A stretch of 64,000 nucleotides of DNA from NCBI RefSeq assembly GCF_002117485.1, contig NZ_CP021031.1, positions 372,001-436,000 on the forward strand, read 5' to 3'. How positions within the stretch are numbered: the first letter of the stretch is position 1; each line of letters opens with the position of its first letter. Under the pieces are notes generated by a model. That model worked only from the letters and a program-made list of their open reading frames with translations. It searched no databases and was not told the DNA's origin. The DNA comes from Rhizobium sp. NXC14. GTDB taxonomy: Bacteria > Pseudomonadota > Alphaproteobacteria > Rhizobiales > Rhizobiaceae. Below are positions 28,264 to 36,623 of this stretch, in pieces. A program made the position numbers and the translations under genes.

Positions 28264-29149
28264 AAATCTTCTGTCGATCGATCTCCACTGGGATCTTTGT
28301 ACGCTCAAGCTCGACTTCTTGCCGCGCCTTGGTGATCTCGACTGGACTTCTCCCAGACTGTTTCTCGATCGCTTTAACCTCGTTGTTGATCTCGACAATC
28401 TTTTTCTCAAAGTCCCTCGAAACGGAAACCTTTTCGATTTCGATGCGAATCTGCTTTTTGCACTCACTATTGTCGCCACTACACAGATTCACGTTTTGCC
28501 GCTTGATGTCTACGACGAGAGCTTCGGGCTTAGCTCCAAAGAGGAATTCGACGCGTCTGTTTTTAGCTTTGCTTCGCACAGTATCATTCGGCGCAATTGG
28601 CATGTATTCGCCAAAAGATACGCGGTAAATCGATGCCTGGTACACCCCGCGGAGCACGAGGGCAGATGCCACTGCGTGCGCACGAGAAAGACCGAGATCG
28701 ATATTATAATCTTCCTCGCCATCAGCGTCTGTGTGGCCGGCTACAAACAAGACGACGTCAGGAGGTTCTTGCTTCAAACTGTCAGCAACGATGTCCAGGA
28801 GTTTATAGGCCTCAGGACGGATTTGATCGCTCCCACTGTCGAAGAAAATGTCTTGTTGGGCTACAACTCTGAGAACCGGAATGTCGGCGGGAAAGTCTTT
28901 GAGCCCATGCTCGGACGGTGACACCGTTTCCTCAAAAAAGGAGAAGCCCTGTCGCCCCTTCGATAATCTCTTCAATCGAGCCATTCGGTCAGCATGCTCT
29001 ATTCCCACCGTCTGCCACGCTTCTTGCGGACATGGCATCCGAGCGGCAACGTCTACAGGACAAGCGGACTGAGCCCCCGCCGGAGTTGTCATCAATGCGA
29101 GACCCGACAGGAGTGCGGCGTAAAATGCCGAAGACTTAGAATACGGCAT
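28244..29149 (-). CDS. OmpA-family peptidoglycan-binding protein
   Basis: A 301-residue exported protein. The start MPYSKSSAFYAALLSGLALM gives a signal peptide ending near AGA-Q. Residues about 90-205 are an OmpA C-terminal-like domain: IFFDSGSDQIRPEAYKLLD, FVAGHTDADGEEDYNIDLG, LSRAHAVASAL and KNRRVEFLFG, where the Asp and Arg contact meso-diaminopimelate of peptidoglycan. A long charged tail of about 90 residues follows (IRIEIEKVSVSRDFEKK), probably helical. No beta-barrel is present, so it is a soluble or tethered periplasmic protein. The ATG overlaps the end of the preceding gene by 14 bp. Confidence 0.88.
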   Translation of the reverse strand: MPYSKSSAFYAALLSGLALMTTPAGAQSACPVDVAARMPCPQEAWQTVGIEHADRMARLKRLSKGRQGFSFFEETVSPSEHGLKDFPADIPVLRVVAQQDIFFDSGSDQIRPEAYKLLDIVADSLKQEPPDVVLFVAGHTDADGEEDYNIDLGLSRAHAVASALVLRGVYQASIYRVSFGEYMPIAPNDTVRSKAKNRRVEFLFGAKPEALVVDIKRQNVNLCSGDNSECKKQIRIEIEKVSVSRDFEKKIVEINNEVKAIEKQSGRSPVEITKARQEVELERTKIPVEIDRQKIYVDLGR

Positions 29150-30374
29150 TCGGTACGCGCCGTAACTGGAACTGTACGCCATCTTCCATGAAATTGATGA
29201 TACAGACGCCATCGGAAATCTTGCCATTGAGAACGTCGCCATCAAGCGCAAACGATAGGTCTCTCAATCCGCCAAATGGCATCCATTTCTCACAAGCAGG
29301 CTCCGGTCCCGGCTTGTCAGTCCATATCTGTGCAAACACTCTGTCACCCACAAACTCGCATTTGCTCTCGCTCTCGCAGTTCAGGATGCCGCTGAATGGT
29401 GCAAACAGCGTTCTGTTCGACTGCTCTTCCATCCAGGACATCACTACGGAGCCATTTTGATCACGTGCCAGTCTCATACGAACAGGATATTGACCTTTGC
29501 CGTAGGAAATTGCCCCTTGGTATACGGCTGAACTGATCGGCTCCTTGTTTTCGGTTAGGGAACTACCCGAGCTGCCAATCGTGTCAACCTTCGCTTTGCC
29601 CGCCAGGAAGAAGGCTTTGAGATATTCGGTCTGCGCCTCTGAGAGAGCTGAACCGATACTAAATAGATCGATATCGGCCCGCTGAAGGTCGAGGCTAATG
29701 GCCTCGGCGTCCATTCTTCCTTGCTGGCGTGAACCGGCGACATCCGACACCGGCATGTCATATCTGGTGAGGTCCGAGTATACGATAACGCGAGGCAGTC
29801 CGCTTGCTATCGAATAGCTCTGCCCCTTGTTTATCGCTTGGACCAATGCTCCATGAGCAAACGGCTTCTTAGCGCCGGGAACTCCAACCTTTGCCTTCTT
29901 CAAGCCCTCGATCAGGGCAAGCGTCGCAGCTCGAGTAAAAGACTCTGCCACGTCCCTCTGAGCACTAACCCAATCCTTCCCGAAGAATTTCTGCATGTTG
30001 GTCGTCGATGCGTTCAGGCTCTCGGCCTCAGCCTTGCTGACGAAAGGAACGCATCCGGTAAAAATTGAGACGAGGCCACTACCATCAGAGTTCGCGATTG
30101 CGATGGTTATCCGTTCTCGCGGCGCCATTACTTGATCGATGTTCTTATTATTGGCATCGAAAAATCGAGCCGTGAATTTGCGCCACTCTTGGTTTTCTGG
30201 AGCAGGCCCTTCTGGCTTGTCCGGAACAGCAACATTCCCGTCGACGATTACCACCGTCTGACGAAGCGATGGCTTCGCGCCATTCTTCGAGCAGGATTCG
30301 TCCTCTGTTTTTACCTGCGCGAAGCTCGCTGTCGCAGAAAAAGCCAACGCGAGCGCGACACTCAAAAACCTCAT
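29136..30374 (-). CDS. Exported protein of unknown function in the envelope operon
   Basis: A 412-residue protein with a clear signal peptide (MRFLSVALALAFSATASFAQ). The mature protein has a middle region (IASGLPRVIVYSDLTRYDMP and later DLQRADIDLFSIGSALSEAQ) with the alternating strand-helix look of a von Willebrand A-like or Rossmann fold. The C-terminal third is rich in beta strands (RMRLARDQNGSVVMSWMEEQ, CESESKCEFVGDRVF). I do not recognise a family. It starts nine bases after the four-TM gene and overlaps the OmpA gene, so it belongs to the same transcript. Confidence 0.78.
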   Translation of the reverse strand: MRFLSVALALAFSATASFAQVKTEDESCSKNGAKPSLRQTVVIVDGNVAVPDKPEGPAPENQEWRKFTARFFDANNKNIDQVMAPRERITIAIANSDGSGLVSIFTGCVPFVSKAEAESLNASTTNMQKFFGKDWVSAQRDVAESFTRAATLALIEGLKKAKVGVPGAKKPFAHGALVQAINKGQSYSIASGLPRVIVYSDLTRYDMPVSDVAGSRQQGRMDAEAISLDLQRADIDLFSIGSALSEAQTEYLKAFFLAGKAKVDTIGSSGSSLTENKEPISSAVYQGAISYGKGQYPVRMRLARDQNGSVVMSWMEEQSNRTLFAPFSGILNCESESKCEFVGDRVFAQIWTDKPGPEPACEKWMPFGGLRDLSFALDGDVLNGKISDGVCIINFMEDGVQFQLRRVPNAVF

Positions 30375-30383
30375 GGCGATGCC

Positions 30384-31670
30384 TCAGATATATTTAAGGG
30401 ATAGAGGAAGAGCAGCGTACGCGCTACTATCAAGGAATTGGTACTCAGCGGTCTCGACCTCCGGCTGGACCTCGAATCTGGGCGCTTTACCCTTGAGAGC
30501 GGTCAATAGCTTGACCCGATAAACCTGGAGTGCAGCTAGGACTTTCGTGTCCTGTTCTTTGATTTGCGCGAAGAGGGTGCGGCTAGCAAGGAAGTCCTTG
30601 TTGCTGCCAAGAGACGCGTGCTTGTTTTTGACTTGCTCGATCGCCTTTTCACAAGTGGCGTCAATATTTTCAAACTCCCGCTTTAGCGGGGCGCTGATTT
30701 TTTCACGCAACGCATACATCTTCTTTTCGGCTTTGTTTTTTCCTTGCAACGCCTCTGGAAAATGATGATCTTCGTCGTGGGCAAAGAATGCGATGATCAC
30801 ACCGACCGCATATACGCCGAGGTTGCCGATCATGGACCCGCCAATGACAAAAAAGGGGCTTGGAGCATTGCCGCCCATCACCGCGTTCTCAAGCAGAATG
30901 TCGGCGTACATTATCGATCGGGCGTAATAGACCGCTCCAAGCGCTATGGCTAGCAAAACCGTACCGATCGAAAACATGCGCCATGCAGAGGCTCGGTCGC
31001 CGTCGCGTCGATGTGCGCCCAATCGCGTCTCAATCTGGCGGAGGAAAGTTCCATGAACGTGAGATGCGTATGCAAGCATTAAGGCTACTATGATTGTGAC
31101 GCCGAGTGCGATAGCCGGCGTGTAAGCCTTATTTCTACTGAAAGACTCGAAATTTATGAGCATTTCAGTAATGCCAACAAGCCCCAAGAGCGGAATGTAC
31201 CACATCGGTGTCAACTTCGCTTCGCGATTATGCCGCGCTCGGAGCTCGTCATAGGTGTCCTTACCTTTTTGGTACTCAATGCGAGCCTCTTCGTAGCGGT
31301 CGTAATCCGCTGCCCGCTTTTCCCTGCTAGCTTTAATGGCTTGCCTTTTGCGCTCGATGCGCTGGTTTTGCTCGTGCGATATTTCGCGTTCGAGGAAAAC
31401 ACCGCGAGATCGATTTTGATCGCTGTTGGCGCCAAGAAGATCTCCGACAGAGTCAAGCGCTTGACCTCTGGGGCCGGCAATGTAGGTCACGTACCACGAC
31501 GACATCATCGGCGTCAGATTGCCAGGCGTTGATCCAACATGGTCCGTCAATCGGATAGACGAGCTGCCGAACTCGGATTCGACACCGGACATAAGCTGCT
31601 TGACGATCTCGCTGTCAGGATCAAGGTTCAATTCACGATAGGAATCAATCGAAAGATTTTCGTTCGCCAC
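30384..31670 (-). CDS. Inner-membrane protein with four transmembrane segments
   Basis: A 428-residue protein. A soluble N-terminal part of about 140 residues with coiled-coil (QNQRIERKRQAIKASREKRA) is followed by four hydrophobic segments: MWYIPLLGLVGITEMLINF, TPAIALGVTIIVALMLAYAS, IGTVLLAIALGAVYYARSIM, and FFVIGGSMIGNLGVYAVGVI. A charged helical C-terminal region of about 120 residues follows. I chose the GTG at 31670 because GGAAG lies six bases upstream and the lipoprotein gene ends 13 bp earlier; an open extension to 31850 overlaps that gene and does not look like protein. Function unknown; it could be the membrane hub of the operon. Confidence 0.78.
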   Translation of the reverse strand: MANENLSIDSYRELNLDPDSEIVKQLMSGVESEFGSSSIRLTDHVGSTPGNLTPMMSSWYVTYIAGPRGQALDSVGDLLGANSDQNRSRGVFLEREISHEQNQRIERKRQAIKASREKRAADYDRYEEARIEYQKGKDTYDELRARHNREAKLTPMWYIPLLGLVGITEMLINFESFSRNKAYTPAIALGVTIIVALMLAYASHVHGTFLRQIETRLGAHRRDGDRASAWRMFSIGTVLLAIALGAVYYARSIMYADILLENAVMGGNAPSPFFVIGGSMIGNLGVYAVGVIIAFFAHDEDHHFPEALQGKNKAEKKMYALREKISAPLKREFENIDATCEKAIEQVKNKHASLGSNKDFLASRTLFAQIKEQDTKVLAALQVYRVKLLTALKGKAPRFEVQPEVETAEYQFLDSSAYAALPLSLKYI

Positions 31671-31683
31671 AGAGGTCTTCCAC

Positions 31684-32271
31684 TTAGCTTTTAATTGGTT
31701 TCCAGTCGCCCGTGTCGAGACGACACCACAATTGCTTGCCGCTGCCTGCACTCTGGCCGTCAACGGAAACAGTCTGTTCGGAGTAGCGGCATGCAGTGAA
31801 TTGCGGCTTCGTTTCGCCTGACGCCCCCTTGGACGGTTTAGCCGTGGCATCAGGCTTTACTGTAGGCACTGGCGCACTCGCCACCCTAGTCGATACAGCA
31901 ATAGACTTACCAGAGCGGGACACGAAGGCCCTGGTACTGCTGGTGTTAGATTCAATTGCCGCAAGTTCTGCTTCCCGCACGCGTGTCCGATCCTCTTCGG
32001 CGGCTATCTGCAACAGCACAGCGCAGGCCCCTACGCCGACTGCCGTTCCGATCAATGCGCCGCGGCCCGCACCTCGGCCACCATCAATCGCGGCGCCAGC
32101 GAGGGCACCGAGACCAGCAGAAATGACAGTGCTGGTGAGACACTTGCCTATCGCCCGATCCATGGCAGTCGTACTCGCATAAGATGCCCCTCCGACAGTG
32201 GTACATCCCTGCAGGCCAATGCTCACAACAAGTGGAACAACTAAAGTTGCCCGCGTCTTAGAAATTATCAT
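31684..32271 (-). CDS. Lipoprotein with glycine-zipper segment, first gene of the envelope operon
   Basis: A 195-residue protein. Its signal peptide ends in a lipobox (SIGLQGC), so the mature Cys is probably lipidated. A Gly/Ala-rich zipper follows (GLGALAGAAIDGGRGAGRGA), as in SmpA/YMGG-type envelope proteins. The C-terminus (FTACRYSEQTVSVDGQSAGS and WCRLDTGDWKPI) resembles the short C-terminal domain of 17-kDa surface antigen-like lipoproteins. It is the promoter-proximal gene of a seven-gene minus-strand run with gaps or overlaps of mostly under 20 bp. Confidence 0.82.
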   Translation of the reverse strand: MIISKTRATLVVPLVVSIGLQGCTTVGGASYASTTAMDRAIGKCLTSTVISAGLGALAGAAIDGGRGAGRGALIGTAVGVGACAVLLQIAAEEDRTRVREAELAAIESNTSSTRAFVSRSGKSIAVSTRVASAPVPTVKPDATAKPSKGASGETKPQFTACRYSEQTVSVDGQSAGSGKQLWCRLDTGDWKPIKS

Positions 32272-33177
32272 GCCCCCAACCCCTACTACTTCGGCGATTG
32301 ACTCTCGGTTCCACCACCAGTTTAATGCGAGTTAACCAATCGAAGTCAGTTTACGACCTTCTTGGTTCAGACCTTTTGCTTAGAACGCTCAAATGCGAAA
32401 ATTCCGAGATATCGGATCAACAGCCGTCTGTATCGAGCGAAACTATACCTTCTGCACCGGAGGTAATATTGGATCTCGTGTGCAATACTTGCCTGCTGCA
32501 CGGAAGCAACGGTTTTGTTCCGCAATGTTTTAAATCAGAACTTACCTACTTTCGCACTTTGCAGTACCGTTTTGACGCCCCGATCAATCGCTATCTCCAT
32601 TGCGCTAATATTTACGTCCCGAATATACTGACCACTATTTCTTGCGTGGAGACTCATGTAAACGACCTCAAGTTCCAGCCCGTTGCAGATCGAACTGATT
32701 GCGGCGTTGCGCAACGGATTCAAATGGGGTTGGCCCGCGTAGGGAAGCCTCCTCTATCTGCATTTAAGTGTGACTCTGAGCTCTTCATCATCCCGCTGAC
32801 GAAGCAGATTATCCGCAAAGCGAGATACGAATTCCGGCGTTATCGATGCGCTTGGCGCAGGAACGCCGCATAATTACACCGTTATCGGGAAATTCGGATC
32901 GTTCGGACATTTGCTGGTTTAGTTTGGAGGTCCTTTGCTGACCCTGAGGCGAATCACTTTTGGCCCAAGGGAGAGCCGCCCGTGAGGAGTGCTCGGTCAT
33001 TTGGCATGCCGCAGGTCGGTGATGCCGGGGACATGGCCTTAAGGAGCTTTCTAAGGGCAGAGCTACAAAGAAACGTTATTTAGGCACGGACCCTAGCGCA
33101 GGCGTACGTTCAATCACGGGTTTGAGCACACAGTTCTTCGATGACGAAGTCCTTTGGAGGAATGCCCCAGCCAGCGC
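32272..33177. other. Gene-poor upstream region of the envelope operon
   Basis: No intact gene is convincing. The first 100 bp upstream of the lipoprotein gene should hold the operon promoter, but I see no clear consensus. On the minus strand at about 32535-32723 the frame LRNAAISSICNGLELEVVYM looks like the start of a WYL-type ligand-binding domain and may be a regulator remnant. A plus-strand open frame over the same bases (32298-32873) does not look like protein. The rest is unassigned. Confidence 0.4.
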
Positions 33178-33414
33178 GCAGCACTTCCTTGACCTGGGCC
33201 GGCTAGGCACATGTCAGGTGCTCCACCGCTGATGCGTTTTCATTCATGACGACACGCCGCGCATCGGCTACCTGACCGAGGGCGGTGCCACCGTCGTTGG
33301 AATGTGCAAGACGCGGCAGATAGGCTTCGAAATCTCGCCTGCAGAAGACCTGCCGCAAGGAACCGGTCATCATGCACCCTCCCCCGATGCCGAACCGGGC
33401 TGGGCCGCCGGCTG
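33178..33414 (-). pseudogene. Remnant of a second hypC-hypF junction
   Basis: About 235 bp align by eye with 50817-51075, the end of hypF and the start of hypC in the intact cluster. Shared runs include CTTCCTTGACCTGG, GGCTAGGCACATGTCAGG, TTTTCATTCATGACGACA, and CAAGACGCGGCAGATAGGC. Small insertions and deletions, and many substitutions, break both reading frames. The divergence is too large for a recent copy of the cluster in this window, so it is probably what is left of another hyp locus. It is followed by unassigned sequence to the IS. Confidence 0.85.
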
Positions 33415-33750
33415 AGTGCCACCATCGCGAGAGGCTCCGCTGCGCAAGATGCCCGATGAATCGTCAGCTGATTTAATTGGGCCGCCTATGAGCGGTATTG
33501 CAGGGCGGGTCGCCTCCGCCTCTAAATGCATGTTTAATCGGGGTACACCGGATGAAATGCTCTGCCCTTATACATTTGAGCTCGACCTGGATTACATCCG
33601 GAGTTCATATCGATTAGAGCGCACCGGAGGTCGGTTTATCCCTCATGTCAATGTTTCCTATCAAAACAATGGATTACAAAAACCTTCCGGCAAGGCATAT
33701 GAAAGAGTCCAGTGGGGCTGTTTCATAAGGAGCATTGTGGGGTTCAATAC
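33415..33750. other. Unassigned sequence before IS copy 2
   Basis: An open frame reads through this stretch on the plus strand, but I recognise nothing in it except the last 18 bases or so. Those encode VGFNT and join, across the IS, to the MFS exporter remnant. The bases 33746-33750 are the left copy of the target duplication AATAC. Confidence 0.45.
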
Positions 33751-35378
33751 TGTAGCCGCAAAGTTAGAATGTCCTGTTTCTGCAAAGTTGGAATGTCACA
33801 CTCCCCGCGTTTGCTGACGTGGGAGATTGCGGATGGGATTGATTGCGATGAGCGAGCGTGATCTGCAGCGGATCGAGGTTCTGTCGAAGGTGATCGCCGG
33901 CCGGATGACGATGGTCACGGCGGCGCATGTGCTTGCTCTGAGCGAGCGCCAGGTGCGGCGGCTGTTGGATCGCATCAGCACCGACGGCGCGGCGTCGATC
34001 CGCCATAAGGCGATCGGTCGGCCGTCGAACAACCGGATCAGCGACGGTGTTCGGGATTATGCGGTGACGCTGGTTCGTGAACGTTATGCGGATTTCGGTC
34101 CGACGCTGGCGGCGGAGAAGCTTGCCGAGCGCGATGGATTGCGTGTGTCGCGCGAGACGCTGCGTCGCTGGATGTCGGAGGCCGGCCTGTGGCTGTCACG
34201 CAAGCAGCGGCGGACGTTTCATCAGCCGCGGTTGCGGCGCGAAGCCTATGGCGAGCTGGTACAGATCGACGGGTCCGAGCACCGCTGGTTCGAAGATCGT
34301 GGAGATCCGTGCTCGCTGTTGGTGTTCGTCGATGATGCGACGGGCAAGTTGATGCAGCTGCGCTTCGTGCGCTCGGAAAGTGCGTTCAGCTATTTCGAGG
34401 CGCTGGCGCTTTATCTGCGGGATCACGGTGCGCCGATTGCCTTTTACTCGGACAAGCATTCGGTGTTTCGGGTGGCGAAGAAAGATGCCAAGGGCGGCCA
34501 GGGCATGACCCAGTTCGGGCGGGCGCTTTCAGAGCTAAATATCGAGATTCTTTGTGCGAACTCCAGCCAGGCCAAGGGTCGTGTCGAGCGGATGAACCGG
34601 ACGCTGCAGGACCGGCTGGTCAAGGAATTGCGGCTGGCAGGCATCGACGACATGGAGGCAGGCAATGCGTTCTTGCCTGGCTTCATGGAGGACTACAATG
34701 CGCGGTTTGCGCTTGTGCCTGCCCGATCGGGTGATCTGCACCGGCCGATGAATCTGGCCGCGGATCGGTTAAGGGAGATCCTGTGCAAACGCGAGCAGCG
34801 TTATGTCGGGGCGCAGCTGACGTTTTCGTTTGAGCGCAAGCGGATCATGCTGGAGGAGAGCGAAGTGACGCGTGGATTGGCTGGTCGCTATGTCGAGACC
34901 TATGCCTATGCAGACGGCCGGCTCGATGTGCGGTGGAAGGGACACTCCCTGCCCTACAAGGTGTTCGACAAGGACCAGCGGGTGACGCATGCGGCAATCG
35001 TCGAGAACAAGCGGCTCGGCGATGTTCTGGCCTATATCAAGGAGCGGCAGGAGCAGCAGTCGAAGCCTGATGTAAAGACCAACAGCGAGAAGAACGGCTA
35101 TGTGCGACGGGCTCACGGTCCGGGACGGCGGAGGGATTTTATGAACGATCCAGCGGTGATCGAACGCCGTAAAGCGGCGCTGGCAAAGCTTGACGCTGCT
35201 GAGTGAGGCGTCGATCGCATCGTCTCAAAGCTAAAGTCCAAGGGTGCCCCTCACCCGCCCCGATCTGATCTTGCAACCCGGCCCAGCCGCTCAGATCGGG
35301 GCTGATCGGCCTGCCGGATCAGACCAAAGTGACATTTCTACTTTGCAAATATCCGGACATTTCAACCTGACCGCCACA
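33751..35378 (+). mobile_element. ISNCY-type insertion sequence, copy 2, with target duplication
   Basis: A complete 1,628-bp element with the same ends as the copy at 16567 (left TGTAGCCGCAAAGTTAGAAT; right, read inward, TGTGGCGGTCAGGTTGAAAT). It is flanked by perfect 5-bp direct repeats, AATAC at 33746-33750 and 35379-35383. Removing the element and one repeat restores GTGGGGTTCAATACAGTCCG, which reads VGFNTVRSIGPALGG of an MFS transporter. This proves the insertion point and the 5-bp duplication. Confidence 0.95.
33833..35206 (+). CDS. ISNCY-type transposase, copy 2
   Basis: A 457-residue DDE transposase, colinear with the protein at 16651-18024 and differing by scattered substitutions. 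It has the N-terminal helix-turn-helix (SERQVRRLLDRI) and the rve-type core (LVQIDGSEHRWFEDRG, VDDATGKLMQLRF, IAFYSDKHSVF and ANSSQAKGRVERMNR). GGGAG lies seven bases before the ATG. With intact gene, ends and target duplication, this copy is probably still mobile. Confidence 0.92.
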   Translation: MGLIAMSERDLQRIEVLSKVIAGRMTMVTAAHVLALSERQVRRLLDRISTDGAASIRHKAIGRPSNNRISDGVRDYAVTLVRERYADFGPTLAAEKLAERDGLRVSRETLRRWMSEAGLWLSRKQRRTFHQPRLRREAYGELVQIDGSEHRWFEDRGDPCSLLVFVDDATGKLMQLRFVRSESAFSYFEALALYLRDHGAPIAFYSDKHSVFRVAKKDAKGGQGMTQFGRALSELNIEILCANSSQAKGRVERMNRTLQDRLVKELRLAGIDDMEAGNAFLPGFMEDYNARFALVPARSGDLHRPMNLAADRLREILCKREQRYVGAQLTFSFERKRIMLEESEVTRGLAGRYVETYAYADGRLDVRWKGHSLPYKVFDKDQRVTHAAIVENKRLGDVLAYIKERQEQQSKPDVKTNSEKNGYVRRAHGPGRRRDFMNDPAVIERRKAALAKLDAAE

Positions 35379-36546
35379 AATACAGTCCGCAGCATCGGAC
35401 CTGCCCTTGGCGGCATCATCGTTGCGGTCTTTGGACCGCTCGTAACCGTCGCGATCACCACCTTTGGCTTCGTCGCGCCCCTCACAGCTCTGTGGCGAAA
35501 CAAATGGAAGGGTCAGATGTCGCCTCTTCCCCGGGAAGCGCTGACGACGGCTATCTATGACGGTCTGCGCTTCACAGCAATATCTTCCGAAATCAAGGCA
35601 ACGATTGTTCGCGGGACGCTGTTCGGGTTGGCCGGAACCTCCATGTTGGCACTCTTGCCCTTGGTTGCCCGTGACCTTTTGAAGGGCGGCCCGATCGACT
35701 ACGGTATCCTCATGGGTGGCTTCGGCGCAGGTGCACTCGTAGCAGGATTTGCAAATCCGTCGCTTAGACGCACCTGTACGCAGGAGCTGCTGATCGTACT
35801 TGCTTGCACTGCATGCGCGGCATGTGCGCTCGCACTTTCGCTGACGTCTTCCCTCTTCGTCGCAACGGCCTGCCTCGCTTCTGGTGGCGCCGGCTGCGTG
35901 ACCGGCTGGTCTGGCTTCGGCGTCAACGTGCAACTGGCAAGCCCGCGCTGGGTCGTCGGTCGTACCATCTCCATCTACAGCGCCTTCACCTATGGCGGCA
36001 TCACGGCAGGCAGCTGGCTGTGGGGAGCGATCGCGGAAAATCATTCTCTTTCCATGGCATTGGCATGTTCTGCTGCCGCATCCTTGGCGGTCGCGGTCCT
36101 TTGGGCTCAAGCTGCCGATCAGCAACCGCCTGGAGTCGGAACTCGATGCCTCCGACGCTTTCGATGCGCCAGTGCCGGCACTCGATCTGAAGCCGAGAAG
36201 CGGCCCAATTCTGGTGACGACGGAATATGCGATTTCCGAAGAGAATGCCGCTCTCTTTCTTGAGATCATGTGCAGACGGCGGCATGCTCAAAGCCGAGTC
36301 GGTGCACGCCAATGGACGCTCACCCGCGACGTTCAACAACCGTCAAGGTGGCTCGAGACCTTCCGGACGCCGACCTGGACTGATTTCCATCGCCTTCATC
36401 ACCGCCTCACGGCAGCGGACAAGCGCTTGGACGATGCGCTCAAGGAGTTGAGCGCAGTATCCAACCTGCCACGGAAGACCATTTTGGTGGAGCGCCCGAC
36501 AGTTGCGCGCAAGTCCCCGCCAGTTCCATACGTATCGCAGAAATGA
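35379..36546 (+). pseudogene. MFS exporter remnant (MFS_3/EntS-like), disrupted by IS and frameshift
   Basis: The C-terminal two thirds of a 12-TM major facilitator protein remain: TVRSIGPALGGIIVAVFG, FVAPLTALWRN, GYGILMGG-like IDYGILMGGFGAGALVAG and GVNVQLASPRWVVGRTISIY. At about 36108 the frame shifts; in the other frame GLKLPISNRLESELD, LDLKPRSGPILVTTEY and GARQWTLTRDVQQPSRWLE form the soluble C-terminal extension typical of this MFS subgroup. IS copy 2 cuts the gene at VGFNT, and the sequence before it is not MFS, so the N-terminal third had probably already been lost. Confidence 0.85.
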
Positions 36547-36623
36547 GTTGGCCCTTTGTACGAAAGGCGATAACGCCCCGCCCAGGGCGGTTCAACGCTG
36601 CGCGTCACGTTGTATGACAACCA

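Noticed and set aside
32298..32873. 191-codon plus-strand open frame upstream of the envelope operon
   Set aside because: It has no ribosome site, odd composition and no recognisable domain. The opposite strand looks more like a real, decayed protein.
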